From the NCBI RefSeq assembly GCF_002003665.1, contig NZ_JATM01000003.1, positions 62,001 through 126,000 of the forward strand: a stretch of 64,000 bases of DNA, in the 5' to 3' direction. Of this stretch, positions 36,163 to 44,495 are shown in pieces. Within the stretch, counting starts at the first letter, position 1; every line of letters begins with the position of its first letter. Under the pieces are notes generated by a model. That model did not search any database. It saw only the letters and a program-made list of their open reading frames with translations, and was not told the origin of the DNA. The position numbers were made by a program, and so were the translations under genes. Origin of the DNA: Bombella intestini. GTDB taxonomy: Bacteria; Pseudomonadota; Alphaproteobacteria; Acetobacterales; Acetobacteraceae.

Positions 36163-38376
36163 ATGGGGACTGGCATAGTCGGGATGGTCGCTGGGGGGCT
36201 GGCCCGGCAGGGGAGCCGCCTGACCTGTTGGCTACCTGTTGGCGTTGCTCTGGGCATTGTGGGGTATTTTTCCTTCCCGGCTGAACCTTCCTGGGGATTC
36301 TGCCTGATGATGGGTATTCTGGCCCTCGTGGGGGTGTTGCTGCTGGTCTGGAGCCGCCGGATGGTGGCCGTGACGGAATGGGTCGCAAGCTGGCAGATTC
36401 TGGCTCGTTGTCTGGGGGGTGTTTTTCTGTCGGTCGGGCTAGGGTTTCTGCTGGCCTATGGGCAGGCCATCCGTCAGCCTCCCATGCCACGTTTGCCGAT
36501 GGAGTCCGTCTGGTTGGAAGGGCGACTGGCCGTGCTGGAACCGCTTTCAGGCCGGCGTGAGGGGCAGAGACCTGGCTGGCATATCGGAGTGGATAGCGCC
36601 GTTTTTGACTCCCCTTGGTATGAAGGTATGCTCCCTTTGTCACGGCGTGTGAGTGTTACGTTTTTACCCAAAAAGGGGCAGGAGGAGAGCCTGACAGGTC
36701 TGGCGATTGGGCAGTCTGTGAGGCTACGAGCACTTCTACGTTCGCCTGCTCCGCCGCTTTGGCCGGGAGGGTATGACGGGCAGAGGGCTGCTTGGTTTTC
36801 GGGGCGTGCTGGGGCGGGTCTGGCCCTCTCTTTCCCACAGCCTGTGACGCTCCCGCAGAAAAGAGGTTTTGTTGCTCGTTGGGGTGGAGAGTTGGCGCAT
36901 CTACGCCAAAGAGTCGGCCAGCTTATTGAGGCCACGCTACCCGGGCAGGAAGGGGCTGTAGCAAAGGCCGTGTTATGTGGGGAAACCGGTAGCCTTTCTG
37001 CAGAGACGAGGCAGAGCTACGCAGCATCTGGTCTGGCGCATCTTCTGGCTGTGGCGGGGTTGCATTTAGGGTGTGTCATGGGGCTGGTTTTTACTGTGGC
37101 CAGACGCTGCATGAGCCTGTCTCAGCGTTTGTCTTCCTATTGGCCCTGCAGAGAGGTCGCCATGATGGTCTCCTTTGTTGCCGGGGCAGGCTATGTCGCA
37201 CTGACAGGCCTGCATGTACCGGGGGTACGGGCGTTAGGTATGGCCGGGTTGGCTGTGTTGGCCTTGCTGTTGGGAAGACGGGCTGTCTCCATGCGGGGGC
37301 TTGCACTCATTTGTCTGGCATTGGAGGGCACGTCACCTTGTCTGGTATTGGATGTATCTTTTCAGATGTCTTTTGCGGCTGTGATGGCCCTAGTTGCTGG
37401 GTATGAGGCGTGGCGTGGCTGGTTGCTCTGGCTGGGCGGCCATAATGGGCAGAAGTCTCCGGCCTTGTGGCGGCGAGTAGCTGTTCTGGTGGCAACATTG
37501 GGTATGACATCCCTGTTAGCTGGCCTTGCGACCCTGCCCCTCAGCATGGCGTATTTTGGGGCTTTTCAGCCGTGGTTTGTCATAGCGAATCTGCTAGCGG
37601 TGCCGTTGATGGGTGTGTGGGTGATGCCCTCTGGCATGGTAGCTTTGCTGTTGATGCCTCTTGGTTTGTCTTCTGTTCCGTTGCGGGTAATGGGGCGAGG
37701 CATACGGTTTATCGGCTGGCTGGCGTGCCGTGTGGCATCTGCGCCGTTGGCTTCATGGCCGGTGCCATCTTTCCCGGTGTGGAGTGTGGTTCTGTTCATG
37801 TTGGGGCTGGCAGTACTGTGCTTGTGGCAGGGCCGGTGCCGTTTGGTCGGTGTTGGTGCGATGGCGGCGGCACTGGTGGCGGTTTGGCTGATTGACCGGC
37901 CTGTGATGCTTCTTGTGGAGCCAGGGCCTGTTCTGGCTGTCCGGCAAGCGGGGGAGATGCGTGTGTTGGAAGGGCGACCCAGTTCTGGGCTTGTTGTGCA
38001 GGAGATGCAGCGTGCCTTCGGCTGGAGAGCGCAGAATATCGGCATGCCGGATTGTACGGCAGGTGTGTGTCATCTCCGTTTACGGGGAGATCGGATCATT
38101 CTGTGGCGGGGTGTGACGGGGCCGGATGAGGTTGCGGAGGTGTCATGCAAGGAGGTCGTGTTGGAGGTCCGTTTGGGAGAGCAGCATCCGCTCTGTCCCT
38201 CCGTCCGGCAGCTTGGAGCGGCTGATAGGCGGCGTGAGGGCAGTTGGGCTGTTTATGATACAGGTACTGATGATGTTCGGCTTGTATCGGACAGGATGGC
38301 GCAGGGAGACCGCCTTTGGTCCGATGCGGAGCGGCTTCAGCAGGTTGCGCCTTTTCCGTTAGCACCAGCGGAGTGA
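36163..38376 (+). CDS. comEC: ComEC/Rec2 DNA-uptake channel
   Basis: The 737-residue inner-membrane protein has the ComEC competence domain with AVAGLHLGCVMG, the DVSFQMSFAAVM helix and about ten membrane segments. It follows an N-terminal OB-like part (about 110-240). The C-terminal region after the last helix (about 590-737) is short compared with the full metallo-beta-lactamase domain of the longest family members, and lacks an HxHxDH motif. That reduced form is common in alphaproteobacteria. GGGAG is 6 bases before the ATG. It moves single-stranded DNA into the cytoplasm. Confidence 0.9.
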   Translation: MGTGIVGMVAGGLARQGSRLTCWLPVGVALGIVGYFSFPAEPSWGFCLMMGILALVGVLLLVWSRRMVAVTEWVASWQILARCLGGVFLSVGLGFLLAYGQAIRQPPMPRLPMESVWLEGRLAVLEPLSGRREGQRPGWHIGVDSAVFDSPWYEGMLPLSRRVSVTFLPKKGQEESLTGLAIGQSVRLRALLRSPAPPLWPGGYDGQRAAWFSGRAGAGLALSFPQPVTLPQKRGFVARWGGELAHLRQRVGQLIEATLPGQEGAVAKAVLCGETGSLSAETRQSYAASGLAHLLAVAGLHLGCVMGLVFTVARRCMSLSQRLSSYWPCREVAMMVSFVAGAGYVALTGLHVPGVRALGMAGLAVLALLLGRRAVSMRGLALICLALEGTSPCLVLDVSFQMSFAAVMALVAGYEAWRGWLLWLGGHNGQKSPALWRRVAVLVATLGMTSLLAGLATLPLSMAYFGAFQPWFVIANLLAVPLMGVWVMPSGMVALLLMPLGLSSVPLRVMGRGIRFIGWLACRVASAPLASWPVPSFPVWSVVLFMLGLAVLCLWQGRCRLVGVGAMAAALVAVWLIDRPVMLLVEPGPVLAVRQAGEMRVLEGRPSSGLVVQEMQRAFGWRAQNIGMPDCTAGVCHLRLRGDRIILWRGVTGPDEVAEVSCKEVVLEVRLGEQHPLCPSVRQLGAADRRREGSWAVYDTGTDDVRLVSDRMAQGDRLWSDAERLQQVAPFPLAPAE

Positions 38377-38383
38377 TTGGCTG

Positions 38384-39328
38384 TCAGGCTCCGCATAAGG
38401 TGCGAATCAGCGATGGGGCGATGCGACTGAGGCGTTGCTCCAGCGTGGCGGAGAGGCGGCGATAATGGCTCGCGCCGGGGAGTGTGGGGTCCTCCCACGG
38501 TTTGGCTCCTTCGGGAAATTGAATGATACAGCGTTTTAGCCGTTCGCGTTCTCGGTTTTTCTTCCAGTGTTCTGGTAAATGGAGGCAGAGATTTTCCGTC
38601 AGTTTACCGGTTAGGAAGTTCCAGCGTTCTGGCAGAAGATGGACATGGTCGTGAAAGACTTGATTGAGGATGTCCGTTCCTGGGCAGAGATAGGGGCGTG
38701 TGGCGAGGGTAAAACAGCGGTTGATTTGTGAAGGTGAGATGAACCGGGGGCGGAGCACCATCATGCTGCTGTTAAAATAGTCTTCCGGCCGAGACAGAGA
38801 CAGATGGCGGCGGGTATAGGCGGGCAGGGGGAGGTCGGGCAGACCAGCGGCGGGGGCATCGCCCAACAAGGTGTGAATAGGCACATTATGCTGGCGGAGA
38901 ATCTGGGCCACGGGGTCCGCCACAGCACCGATTCCTGCTTGCTGAGGAAAGCGGTTTAGAAGTGGGGCTAGAGACCCAGTAACAAGCAACGCATTGTCCA
39001 ACCAGAGAACATGGGCCGTATCCCGGAAGAGGACAGGAAGGTAGCAGCGGTAGAAGCATTCGTTGCGCCATCGCTGATGGGTATGTAGGCGGAGGGCTGC
39101 GGCCTTTTGCCCGACATCATGAAAAGTCAGATGACTATGAGTCGTTTGAAACAGCTCATTGATGATAAGCTGGAGAGCCGGGGCAACATTTGTATGAAGA
39201 ATGTGGAAGTCGAGCTTCGTATGAGGGTTGTGAGCCATGACAGACTGGATGGCACAGAGCGTGGCCCAAAGGTCTCTACCGTTTGTTCCAAAAACGATGG
39301 CCGTCTCTTCCAGTGAAGGCGATTTCAT
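38384..39328 (-). CDS. GT8-like glycosyltransferase with degenerate DxD
   Basis: The 314-residue protein resembles family 8 glycosyltransferases (LgtC/WaaJ-type): AIVFGTNGRDLWATLCAIQS at the start, RCYLPVLF, YFNSSMMVLRP and a final QFPEGAKPWEDP. The metal-binding DxD, usually LDAD or LDxDx, reads WLDNALLV, so the second acid is gone. The CPGTDILNQ site keeps an Asp. The enzyme may be inactive or may bind metal differently. It lies between convergent comEC and nth, with an AT-rich upstream region unlike its neighbours. Confidence 0.65.
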   Translation of the reverse strand: MKSPSLEETAIVFGTNGRDLWATLCAIQSVMAHNPHTKLDFHILHTNVAPALQLIINELFQTTHSHLTFHDVGQKAAALRLHTHQRWRNECFYRCYLPVLFRDTAHVLWLDNALLVTGSLAPLLNRFPQQAGIGAVADPVAQILRQHNVPIHTLLGDAPAAGLPDLPLPAYTRRHLSLSRPEDYFNSSMMVLRPRFISPSQINRCFTLATRPYLCPGTDILNQVFHDHVHLLPERWNFLTGKLTENLCLHLPEHWKKNRERERLKRCIIQFPEGAKPWEDPTLPGASHYRRLSATLEQRLSRIAPSLIRTLCGA

Positions 39329-39382
39329 GGTTTATCTCATGGATTGATCATATTTTAGTCTTAAAATGGTCTTTTATAGAGT

Positions 39383-39398
39383 TTTATTTTAAAATAAA
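39383..39398. repeat. AT-only 16-base palindrome
   Basis: TTTATTTTAAAATAAA is a perfect palindrome inside a 60-base AT-rich tract upstream of the GT8-like gene and downstream of nth. It could lie in the GT8 promoter or bind a regulator. No function is assigned. Confidence 0.5.
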
Positions 39399-39426
39399 GG
39401 CCTTCATGTTGCGTTTGGCCTTGGGG

Positions 39427-40125
39427 TCACCGTTTGGGCGGTATCTTGTTCTTGTCTTTGAAGAGACACCATTCCGTAACGGGGCAACGCCAACATTCCG
39501 GTGTGCGGGCCTTGCAGACATAACGGCCATGAAGGATAAGCCAGTGATGGGCTGGGCGGAGCATCTCTTTGGGGATGCGGCGGACCAGCTCATCCTCCAC
39601 GGCTCGGACGGTTTTGCCCGGGGCAAGGCCTGTACGATTGCCGAGGCGGAAGATATGGGTATCCACCGCCATGGTTGGCTGGTCGAAGGCGATGTTGAGG
39701 ACGACATTAGCCGTTTTCCGACCTACGCCGGGCAAGGCTTCCAACGCTTCACGGTTATCGGGTACCTGACCGTTGTGTTTTTCCAGCAGTTGCTGGCAGA
39801 GCAAGGCCACGTTATGGGCTTTGGACCGCCAAAGCCCTATGGTGCGGATATGTTGGGCGATGCCATCCTCACCTAATGCGGCCATGCTGGCGGGATCGGG
39901 GGCTTCTTCATAAAGGGCACGGGTGGCCTTGTTGACGGAAACATCCGTTGCCTGTGCCGAAAGTACAACGCTGACAAGCAGCTCGAACGTGTTGTTATAG
40001 ATCAGTTCGCTGCGGGCATCAGGGTGCGCTTTGTCCAGCGCATTGAGAAAAGCCCGGACGGCTTTTAGGCTCATGCGGGGCTGGGTTTTTGTCGTGCGTG
40101 TGCGGGGTGTGCTGGAAGAAGCCAT
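39427..40125 (-). CDS. nth: endonuclease III
   Basis: The 232-residue base-excision glycosylase removes oxidised pyrimidines. The helix-hairpin-helix LPGVGRKTANV contains catalytic Lys137, and Asp155 lies in VDTHIFRLGNRTG. The [4Fe-4S] cysteines are Cys204, 211, 214 and 220 with the family spacing 6-2-5. A basic, disordered N-terminal extension of about 20 residues is present. Confidence 0.95.
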   Translation of the reverse strand: MASSSTPRTRTTKTQPRMSLKAVRAFLNALDKAHPDARSELIYNNTFELLVSVVLSAQATDVSVNKATRALYEEAPDPASMAALGEDGIAQHIRTIGLWRSKAHNVALLCQQLLEKHNGQVPDNREALEALPGVGRKTANVVLNIAFDQPTMAVDTHIFRLGNRTGLAPGKTVRAVEDELVRRIPKEMLRPAHHWLILHGRYVCKARTPECWRCPVTEWCLFKDKNKIPPKR

Positions 40126-40248
40126 GAGGAATGGATGGTCCGGCCATTGTGGGAAAATTCTGTCTGTTCCTAAGGGGAGTTGGGTTTTTCTTCAAGCGGC
40201 GGGGCAATGAGGTATGTTTGATAGGTCTTGATGGATGGAGGGACAGGC

Positions 40249-42060
40249 GTGGCAGAAAGTAAGGACGGGCAGCGCAGCATGAAGACGCTCTCTTTTGGAG
40301 CAATATTGTCTTTTGTGATGACCCGCTGGGTACGGCATCCGGCCCTGCTGGCATGGACCTTGAGTGGCGTTGCGCTGGCAACGGTAGCAGATATTTGTAC
40401 ACCTTTGCTGGCTGGGCGTCTGGTAGGGGATATTTCCACCTCCTCGGCAGAAAGTGGGCGGGGACATCTGCTGCATGATGCGCTGTTGATGGTGGGCGGC
40501 CTATTGGTTCTCGGGCTGGTGGGTGTACTGGGGAGACGCTCTTCTTATTTGGGGATTAGTAAACTCAGCCTCGCTGTCATGCGCCGGGTCTTGGATGATG
40601 CTTTTGCCCGTGTGCAGCGTTTTTCGTCAGACTGGCACGCCAACAGTTTCGCAGGTTCTACTGTACGGCGTATCACCCGTGGCATTTGGGCCATTGATAC
40701 ACTGGACGACACATTGCTTCTGCTCATCCTGCCTGAGGTGTTGGTCCTGCTGGGTACAACGCTCGTTTTGCTGGTGCGGGCACCGCTCATGGGGCTGGTG
40801 CTGGCGATGATGGTTGGGCTGTTTGCCTGTATCTCCATCTGGCTGGCTCTGCGCTATGTGGCTCCTACGGCCCGGGTCTCCAATGAGTGGGATTCCAAAA
40901 TGGGGGCCGTGTTGGGTGATGCTGTTACCTGTAATTCCGTTGTGAAGAGTTTTGGTGCTGAGGAGCGGGAAGAGGGGCATCTTCATGCCGTTGCTCGTAC
41001 ATGGGCGGAGAAGACCTATTATAGTTGGTACCGGGGCACGAACAGTGCCAATTTTCAGGCCTCTTACACGTTATTGATGCGTGTAGTGATGATCGGTCTG
41101 GCGGTGCTTCTCTGGTGGCGTGGCACGGCTGGGCCGGGCGATGTGGCCTATGTGTTGACGATGATGTTTCTTATTCAGGGCTATTTGCGGGACCTTGGCC
41201 AGCAAGTGAGTCAGGTTCAGCGGTCTGTTAATGAGATGGAAGAGCTTGTCGGGCTGTTCTCGACCGAGCCGAGCATTCAGGATGCGCCGGATGCCGCCCC
41301 GTTGGTGGTGAAGGCCGGGGCGGTTGATCTATCGGATGTGACTTTCCGCTACCCGTCGCAGGAAAAGCCGATCTATCAGGGGCTTTCTTTAAAGATTGCA
41401 TCGGGGAGCCGTATAGCGCTCGTGGGGGCCTCTGGGTCTGGTAAGACAACGCTGACACGGCTGCTTCAGCGTCTTTATGATGTGAATGAAGGGAGCATCC
41501 TGATTGATGGGCAGGATATTGCTCATGTTACCCAGCAGAGCCTCAGGCGTCAGATTGCCTTGGTCCCGCAGGAGCCTGTGCTATTTCATCGCACCTTGGC
41601 GGAGAATATTGCTTATGGGCGGCCTGATGCCTCGCGTGAGGACATTATACAAGCGGCCAAACGCGCCAATGCGGATGGGTTTATCACCCGTCTTGCTGAA
41701 GGGTACGATACGCTGGTCGGCGAACGTGGCGTGAAGCTCTCTGGCGGGGAGCGTCAGCGTGTGGCGATTGCTCGGGCTTTTCTGGTCGATGCGCCGATCG
41801 TGATTTTTGATGAGGCAACCGCAAGTCTTGATTCCGAGTCAGAAATGCTGGTGCAGGAAGCCATGAGCCGTCTGATGGAAAAGCGCACCGTGCTGGTTGT
41901 AGCGCATCGTCTGGCCACTGTGCGAGATTTGGACCGGATTTTGGTCTTCCATCAGGGACAGATTATTGAGGATGGCACGCATGAGAGCCTGATGGCCCTA
42001 CAGGATGGTACTTATCGGCGGCTTGTGTCGTTGCAGTCTCTTGAGGCCGCCAGTCAGTAG
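40249..42060 (+). CDS. ABC-type exporter, fused permease and ATPase (MsbA-like)
   Basis: The GTG at 40249 has GGAGG 7 bases upstream and is preferred over an upstream TTG or ATG, giving 603 residues. A six-helix exporter domain (about 15-320) is followed by an ATPase with Walker A GASGSGKTTL, signature LSGGERQR, and Walker B IVIFDEATASLD. It is a homodimeric half-transporter of the ABCB type. Lipid A/phospholipid flipping or drug export are both possible; the sequence does not choose. It is divergent from nth. Confidence 0.9.
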   Translation: MAESKDGQRSMKTLSFGAILSFVMTRWVRHPALLAWTLSGVALATVADICTPLLAGRLVGDISTSSAESGRGHLLHDALLMVGGLLVLGLVGVLGRRSSYLGISKLSLAVMRRVLDDAFARVQRFSSDWHANSFAGSTVRRITRGIWAIDTLDDTLLLLILPEVLVLLGTTLVLLVRAPLMGLVLAMMVGLFACISIWLALRYVAPTARVSNEWDSKMGAVLGDAVTCNSVVKSFGAEEREEGHLHAVARTWAEKTYYSWYRGTNSANFQASYTLLMRVVMIGLAVLLWWRGTAGPGDVAYVLTMMFLIQGYLRDLGQQVSQVQRSVNEMEELVGLFSTEPSIQDAPDAAPLVVKAGAVDLSDVTFRYPSQEKPIYQGLSLKIASGSRIALVGASGSGKTTLTRLLQRLYDVNEGSILIDGQDIAHVTQQSLRRQIALVPQEPVLFHRTLAENIAYGRPDASREDIIQAAKRANADGFITRLAEGYDTLVGERGVKLSGGERQRVAIARAFLVDAPIVIFDEATASLDSESEMLVQEAMSRLMEKRTVLVVAHRLATVRDLDRILVFHQGQIIEDGTHESLMALQDGTYRRLVSLQSLEAASQ

Positions 42061-42081
42061 ATGATTAGCCGGGTAGGGCAC

Positions 42082-42114
42082 CAGTACCGGATGAAGCGGA
42101 ATCATCCGGTACTG
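42082..42114. terminator. 13-bp hairpin between convergent genes
   Basis: CAGTACCGGATGA (42082-42094) pairs perfectly with TCATCCGGTACTG (42102-42114) around a 7-base loop. It lies between the ABC exporter and the convergent decarboxylase. No T run follows on either strand, so termination would need a factor, or the structure protects 3' ends. Confidence 0.5.
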
Positions 42115-42123
42115 ATGGGGCGT

Positions 42124-43263
42124 TTAGATGTAATGCTCATCCAGCGGTGGGAAACCGTTGAACCCAGTTGAGCAGTATGTGGAGACATAGGCTCCCGTAG
42201 CGAGGATATTGACCCTATCCCCCGTTTTCAGCTCTTCCGGTAGGGGGACGAGATTTTTCTCGTACAGCACATCCATGCTGTCGCAAGTCGGTCCGGCAAG
42301 GATGCAGGGGGAGCGACTTGCTGTATTTTCATCATGGGGAGTCTGAAAGGTGTAGCGGATGGATTCACCTTCTGTTTCTGCCAAACCGCCGAACCGTCCG
42401 ATATCCAGATACACCCAGCGGGGGGTATTGTCCCCGCCGCCCCGTTTGCTGGACAGTACGACCTCAGTATGCACGACGCCTGCGCTGCCAACCATATAAC
42501 GGCCCGGTTCCAGTAGGATGCGGGGTGCTCCCTCCGGGAAGTGGGTTGTCATGGCGGTGGCGATGGCTTTGCCGAACTGGTCGATACTGGGGATGGGGCT
42601 GTTGTAATAGGTTGGAAAGCCCCCGCCCATATTGATGAAGTCCAGCGTGATGCCTTGTTGGCGCAGGCGATGGTAGATTCCGGCAGCTTGAGCGATGGCA
42701 TCGCCGTAGGCTTCTGTGCTGGTTTGCTGGCTGCCAACATGGAAGGACAGTCCAGCTGGTTTTAGGCCTAGATCACGTGCTTGCTGAAGCAGGGTGAAGG
42801 CACTTTCCGGGGTGGTGCCGAACTTGCGGGAAAGGGGCCACTGCGCACCGGTATTGAGAACACCAAGGCGGCAGAAGACTTCACAGCCGGGGGCATGTTC
42901 GGCGAGTTTCCGTAGCTCTTCTATGCAGTCGAAGGCGTAGAGAGTCAGGCCCTTCTGATGGGCATAGGCAATAGAGCGTGCTGTCTTGACGGTATGACCG
43001 AAAGAGAGCTTCTGCGCCGGGATACCTGCCTTCATGCAGATGTCGATCTCGCCGGGGGAGGCAATGTCGAAGAATGAGCCGAGGTTGTTCAGCTCCTTCA
43101 GGATAGCCGGGGCTGGATTGGCTTTAACGGCGTAATGGATCCGGGAAGAAGGAAGGGCATCATGCAGGGCACGATACTGCCCGCGCACGCAGTCTAGGTC
43201 TACGACAAGGCAGGGTGTGGCGGGTTTCTGTTCGGTAAGAAAACGGGCGATTTTGGGAGTCAT
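42124..43263 (-). CDS. type III PLP-dependent decarboxylase (ornithine/diaminopimelate type)
   Basis: The ATG at 43263 gives 379 residues; an upstream TTG at 43293 is poorer. This is the alanine-racemase-fold group that includes eukaryotic-type ornithine decarboxylase and bifunctional lysine/ornithine enzymes. PLP Lys47 lies in YAVKANP, the phosphate site in NMGGGFP and EPGRYMVG, and the catalytic Cys in GPTCDSMDVL. It makes putrescine (or cadaverine) for polyamine synthesis. A long structured leader precedes it. Ornithine is the likely substrate, but family members differ. Confidence 0.88.
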   Translation of the reverse strand: MTPKIARFLTEQKPATPCLVVDLDCVRGQYRALHDALPSSRIHYAVKANPAPAILKELNNLGSFFDIASPGEIDICMKAGIPAQKLSFGHTVKTARSIAYAHQKGLTLYAFDCIEELRKLAEHAPGCEVFCRLGVLNTGAQWPLSRKFGTTPESAFTLLQQARDLGLKPAGLSFHVGSQQTSTEAYGDAIAQAAGIYHRLRQQGITLDFINMGGGFPTYYNSPIPSIDQFGKAIATAMTTHFPEGAPRILLEPGRYMVGSAGVVHTEVVLSSKRGGGDNTPRWVYLDIGRFGGLAETEGESIRYTFQTPHDENTASRSPCILAGPTCDSMDVLYEKNLVPLPEELKTGDRVNILATGAYVSTYCSTGFNGFPPLDEHYI

Positions 43264-43500
43264 GATACTCACGTCCCCTAAAAGTCTCCCCAATCAGTTA
43301 GGGGAGATGTTGCGAAACGGTCGAACGGACCGGCGAGATTCCGCCTGCCCCTTGCTGGCAAGGGGGTACGGGGCCAGAGCGCTTGACGTCGTTGCGTAAC
43401 CGCATGAGGGCCAGTGGCACGTGCGTTGCTGCGTGGAGTGCGTGACAATGCCCAGATTTTTTTTCAATGCAAGGGGAAACTGGAACAAGGGCACCAGCGC
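43264..43500 (-). ncRNA. structured leader of the decarboxylase gene (possible speF-type element)
   Basis: About 237 bases lie between the predicted promoter and the ATG. On the minus strand the leader contains an 18-base dyad CCCCTTG/CAAGGGG (43347-43364) and, near the start, CTCCCC that can pair with GGGGAG, where GGGGA/GTGAG-rich sequence precedes the ATG and could be hidden. A speF leader RNA is described upstream of ornithine decarboxylase genes in alphaproteobacteria. Whether this matches that family was not tested. No further gene is visible in 43264-43711. Confidence 0.4.
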
Positions 43501-43507
43501 ATGACTA

Positions 43508-43536
43508 ATCATAACGAAAAAGTGATATTTGTTCAG
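43508..43536 (-). promoter_or_regulatory. promoter candidate for the decarboxylase leader
   Basis: On the minus strand CTGAAC (43531-43536) and TATGAT (43508-43513) are spaced 17 bases, a good sigma-70 pair in the -10 but weak in the -35. Transcription would start near 43500. Confidence 0.45.
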
Positions 43537-43711
43537 GTCTTCGCAAGGCGTGTGTAGGGGATGCTTCCTTCTGTTTTTTCTGGTTTTCTCCTTTCCGTTT
43601 GGCCGGTAGCGGGCATATCGACGTTCCTACTTCTCCTCCATAAAGGCGTTCTGGTAACAGAATTGGTCTGCACAAACTGACTTGATGTGTTTTTTGTAGC
43701 TGGAGGATACA

Positions 43712-44467
43712 ATGAAGACAGGTTATCAGGGCAGGATGAAACGGCCCCTTCTTGTACGGGTTGGCAAGGCGTTGCGGCCTTGGTTCAACGGGCTGATCGC
43801 CAAAGGGTCATTAGTTCCCAATATACCTTTGTTAGATAATAGCCTGTTTCCTTGGGTCGCGGCGTTGGAGAAAGCAGCCCCGCTGATGCAGGAGGAGTTT
43901 CGGGCCATTATGGCGGAGCGCAACGCTATTCCGCCTTTGCGAGATCTCTCGCCTGACCATAAGCGCATTGCGCCTGATAGCCGCTGGAAGTCATTTTTCC
44001 TATATGGTTACGGCATTCCTGTGCCAGAGAATTGTGCCAGAGCGCCCGTTACGGCACAGCTTGTTGCCGGTATTCCCGGTCTTTGTTCAGCTCTTTTTTC
44101 CGTTCTGGAGCCCGGTGGAGAGATTCCACCTCATAAAGGGGTTACCAAAGGGATGCTGAACGCACATCTGGGCTTGGGGGTTCCACGAGATCGTGATAAT
44201 TGCTGGATCAAGGTCGCAGACCACACGCTGCACTGGGATGATGGTAGGATGTTCGTCTTTGATGATACCTACCAACACACGGTGCAGAATAACACCGATG
44301 AGGTGCGTGGTATACTGTTCATCCAGTTTGAGCGACCTACTCGTGGCCTGGGGCGGTTGATGCAGCGTCTCTTCCTTGGTGGGGTGAAGAAATCTGCCTT
44401 CGTCAAGGATGCCCAGAACAATATTGAACGTTGGAACCGTATTCAGGCTGAACTGGAAAAAGTGTGA
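43712..44467 (+). CDS. aspartyl/asparaginyl beta-hydroxylase family (LpxO-like)
   Basis: The 251-residue 2-oxoglutarate/iron dioxygenase-type protein has the family core: PPHKGVTKG (first metal His), NCWIKVADHTLHWDDG, FDDTYQHTVQN (second His) and EVRGILFIQF (2-oxoglutarate Arg). Size fits lipid A hydroxylase LpxO. GGAGG is 6 bases before the ATG. It probably modifies lipid A at 2-hydroxyacyl chains, a known acid- and stress-related change in acetic acid bacteria, though a protein substrate cannot be ruled out. Confidence 0.78.
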   Translation: MKTGYQGRMKRPLLVRVGKALRPWFNGLIAKGSLVPNIPLLDNSLFPWVAALEKAAPLMQEEFRAIMAERNAIPPLRDLSPDHKRIAPDSRWKSFFLYGYGIPVPENCARAPVTAQLVAGIPGLCSALFSVLEPGGEIPPHKGVTKGMLNAHLGLGVPRDRDNCWIKVADHTLHWDDGRMFVFDDTYQHTVQNNTDEVRGILFIQFERPTRGLGRLMQRLFLGGVKKSAFVKDAQNNIERWNRIQAELEKV

Positions 44468-44495
44468 TGATGGAGCCGTGGCCTGATGTCACGGC

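Noticed and set aside
42082-42114. intrinsic terminator call with high confidence
   Set aside because: The stem is perfect but no T run follows on either strand, so it is kept only as a hairpin of uncertain role.
43294-43512. 72-codon frame in the decarboxylase leader as a leader peptide
   Set aside because: Its ATG overlaps the predicted -10, so it would lie upstream of transcription start. No ribosome site is seen.
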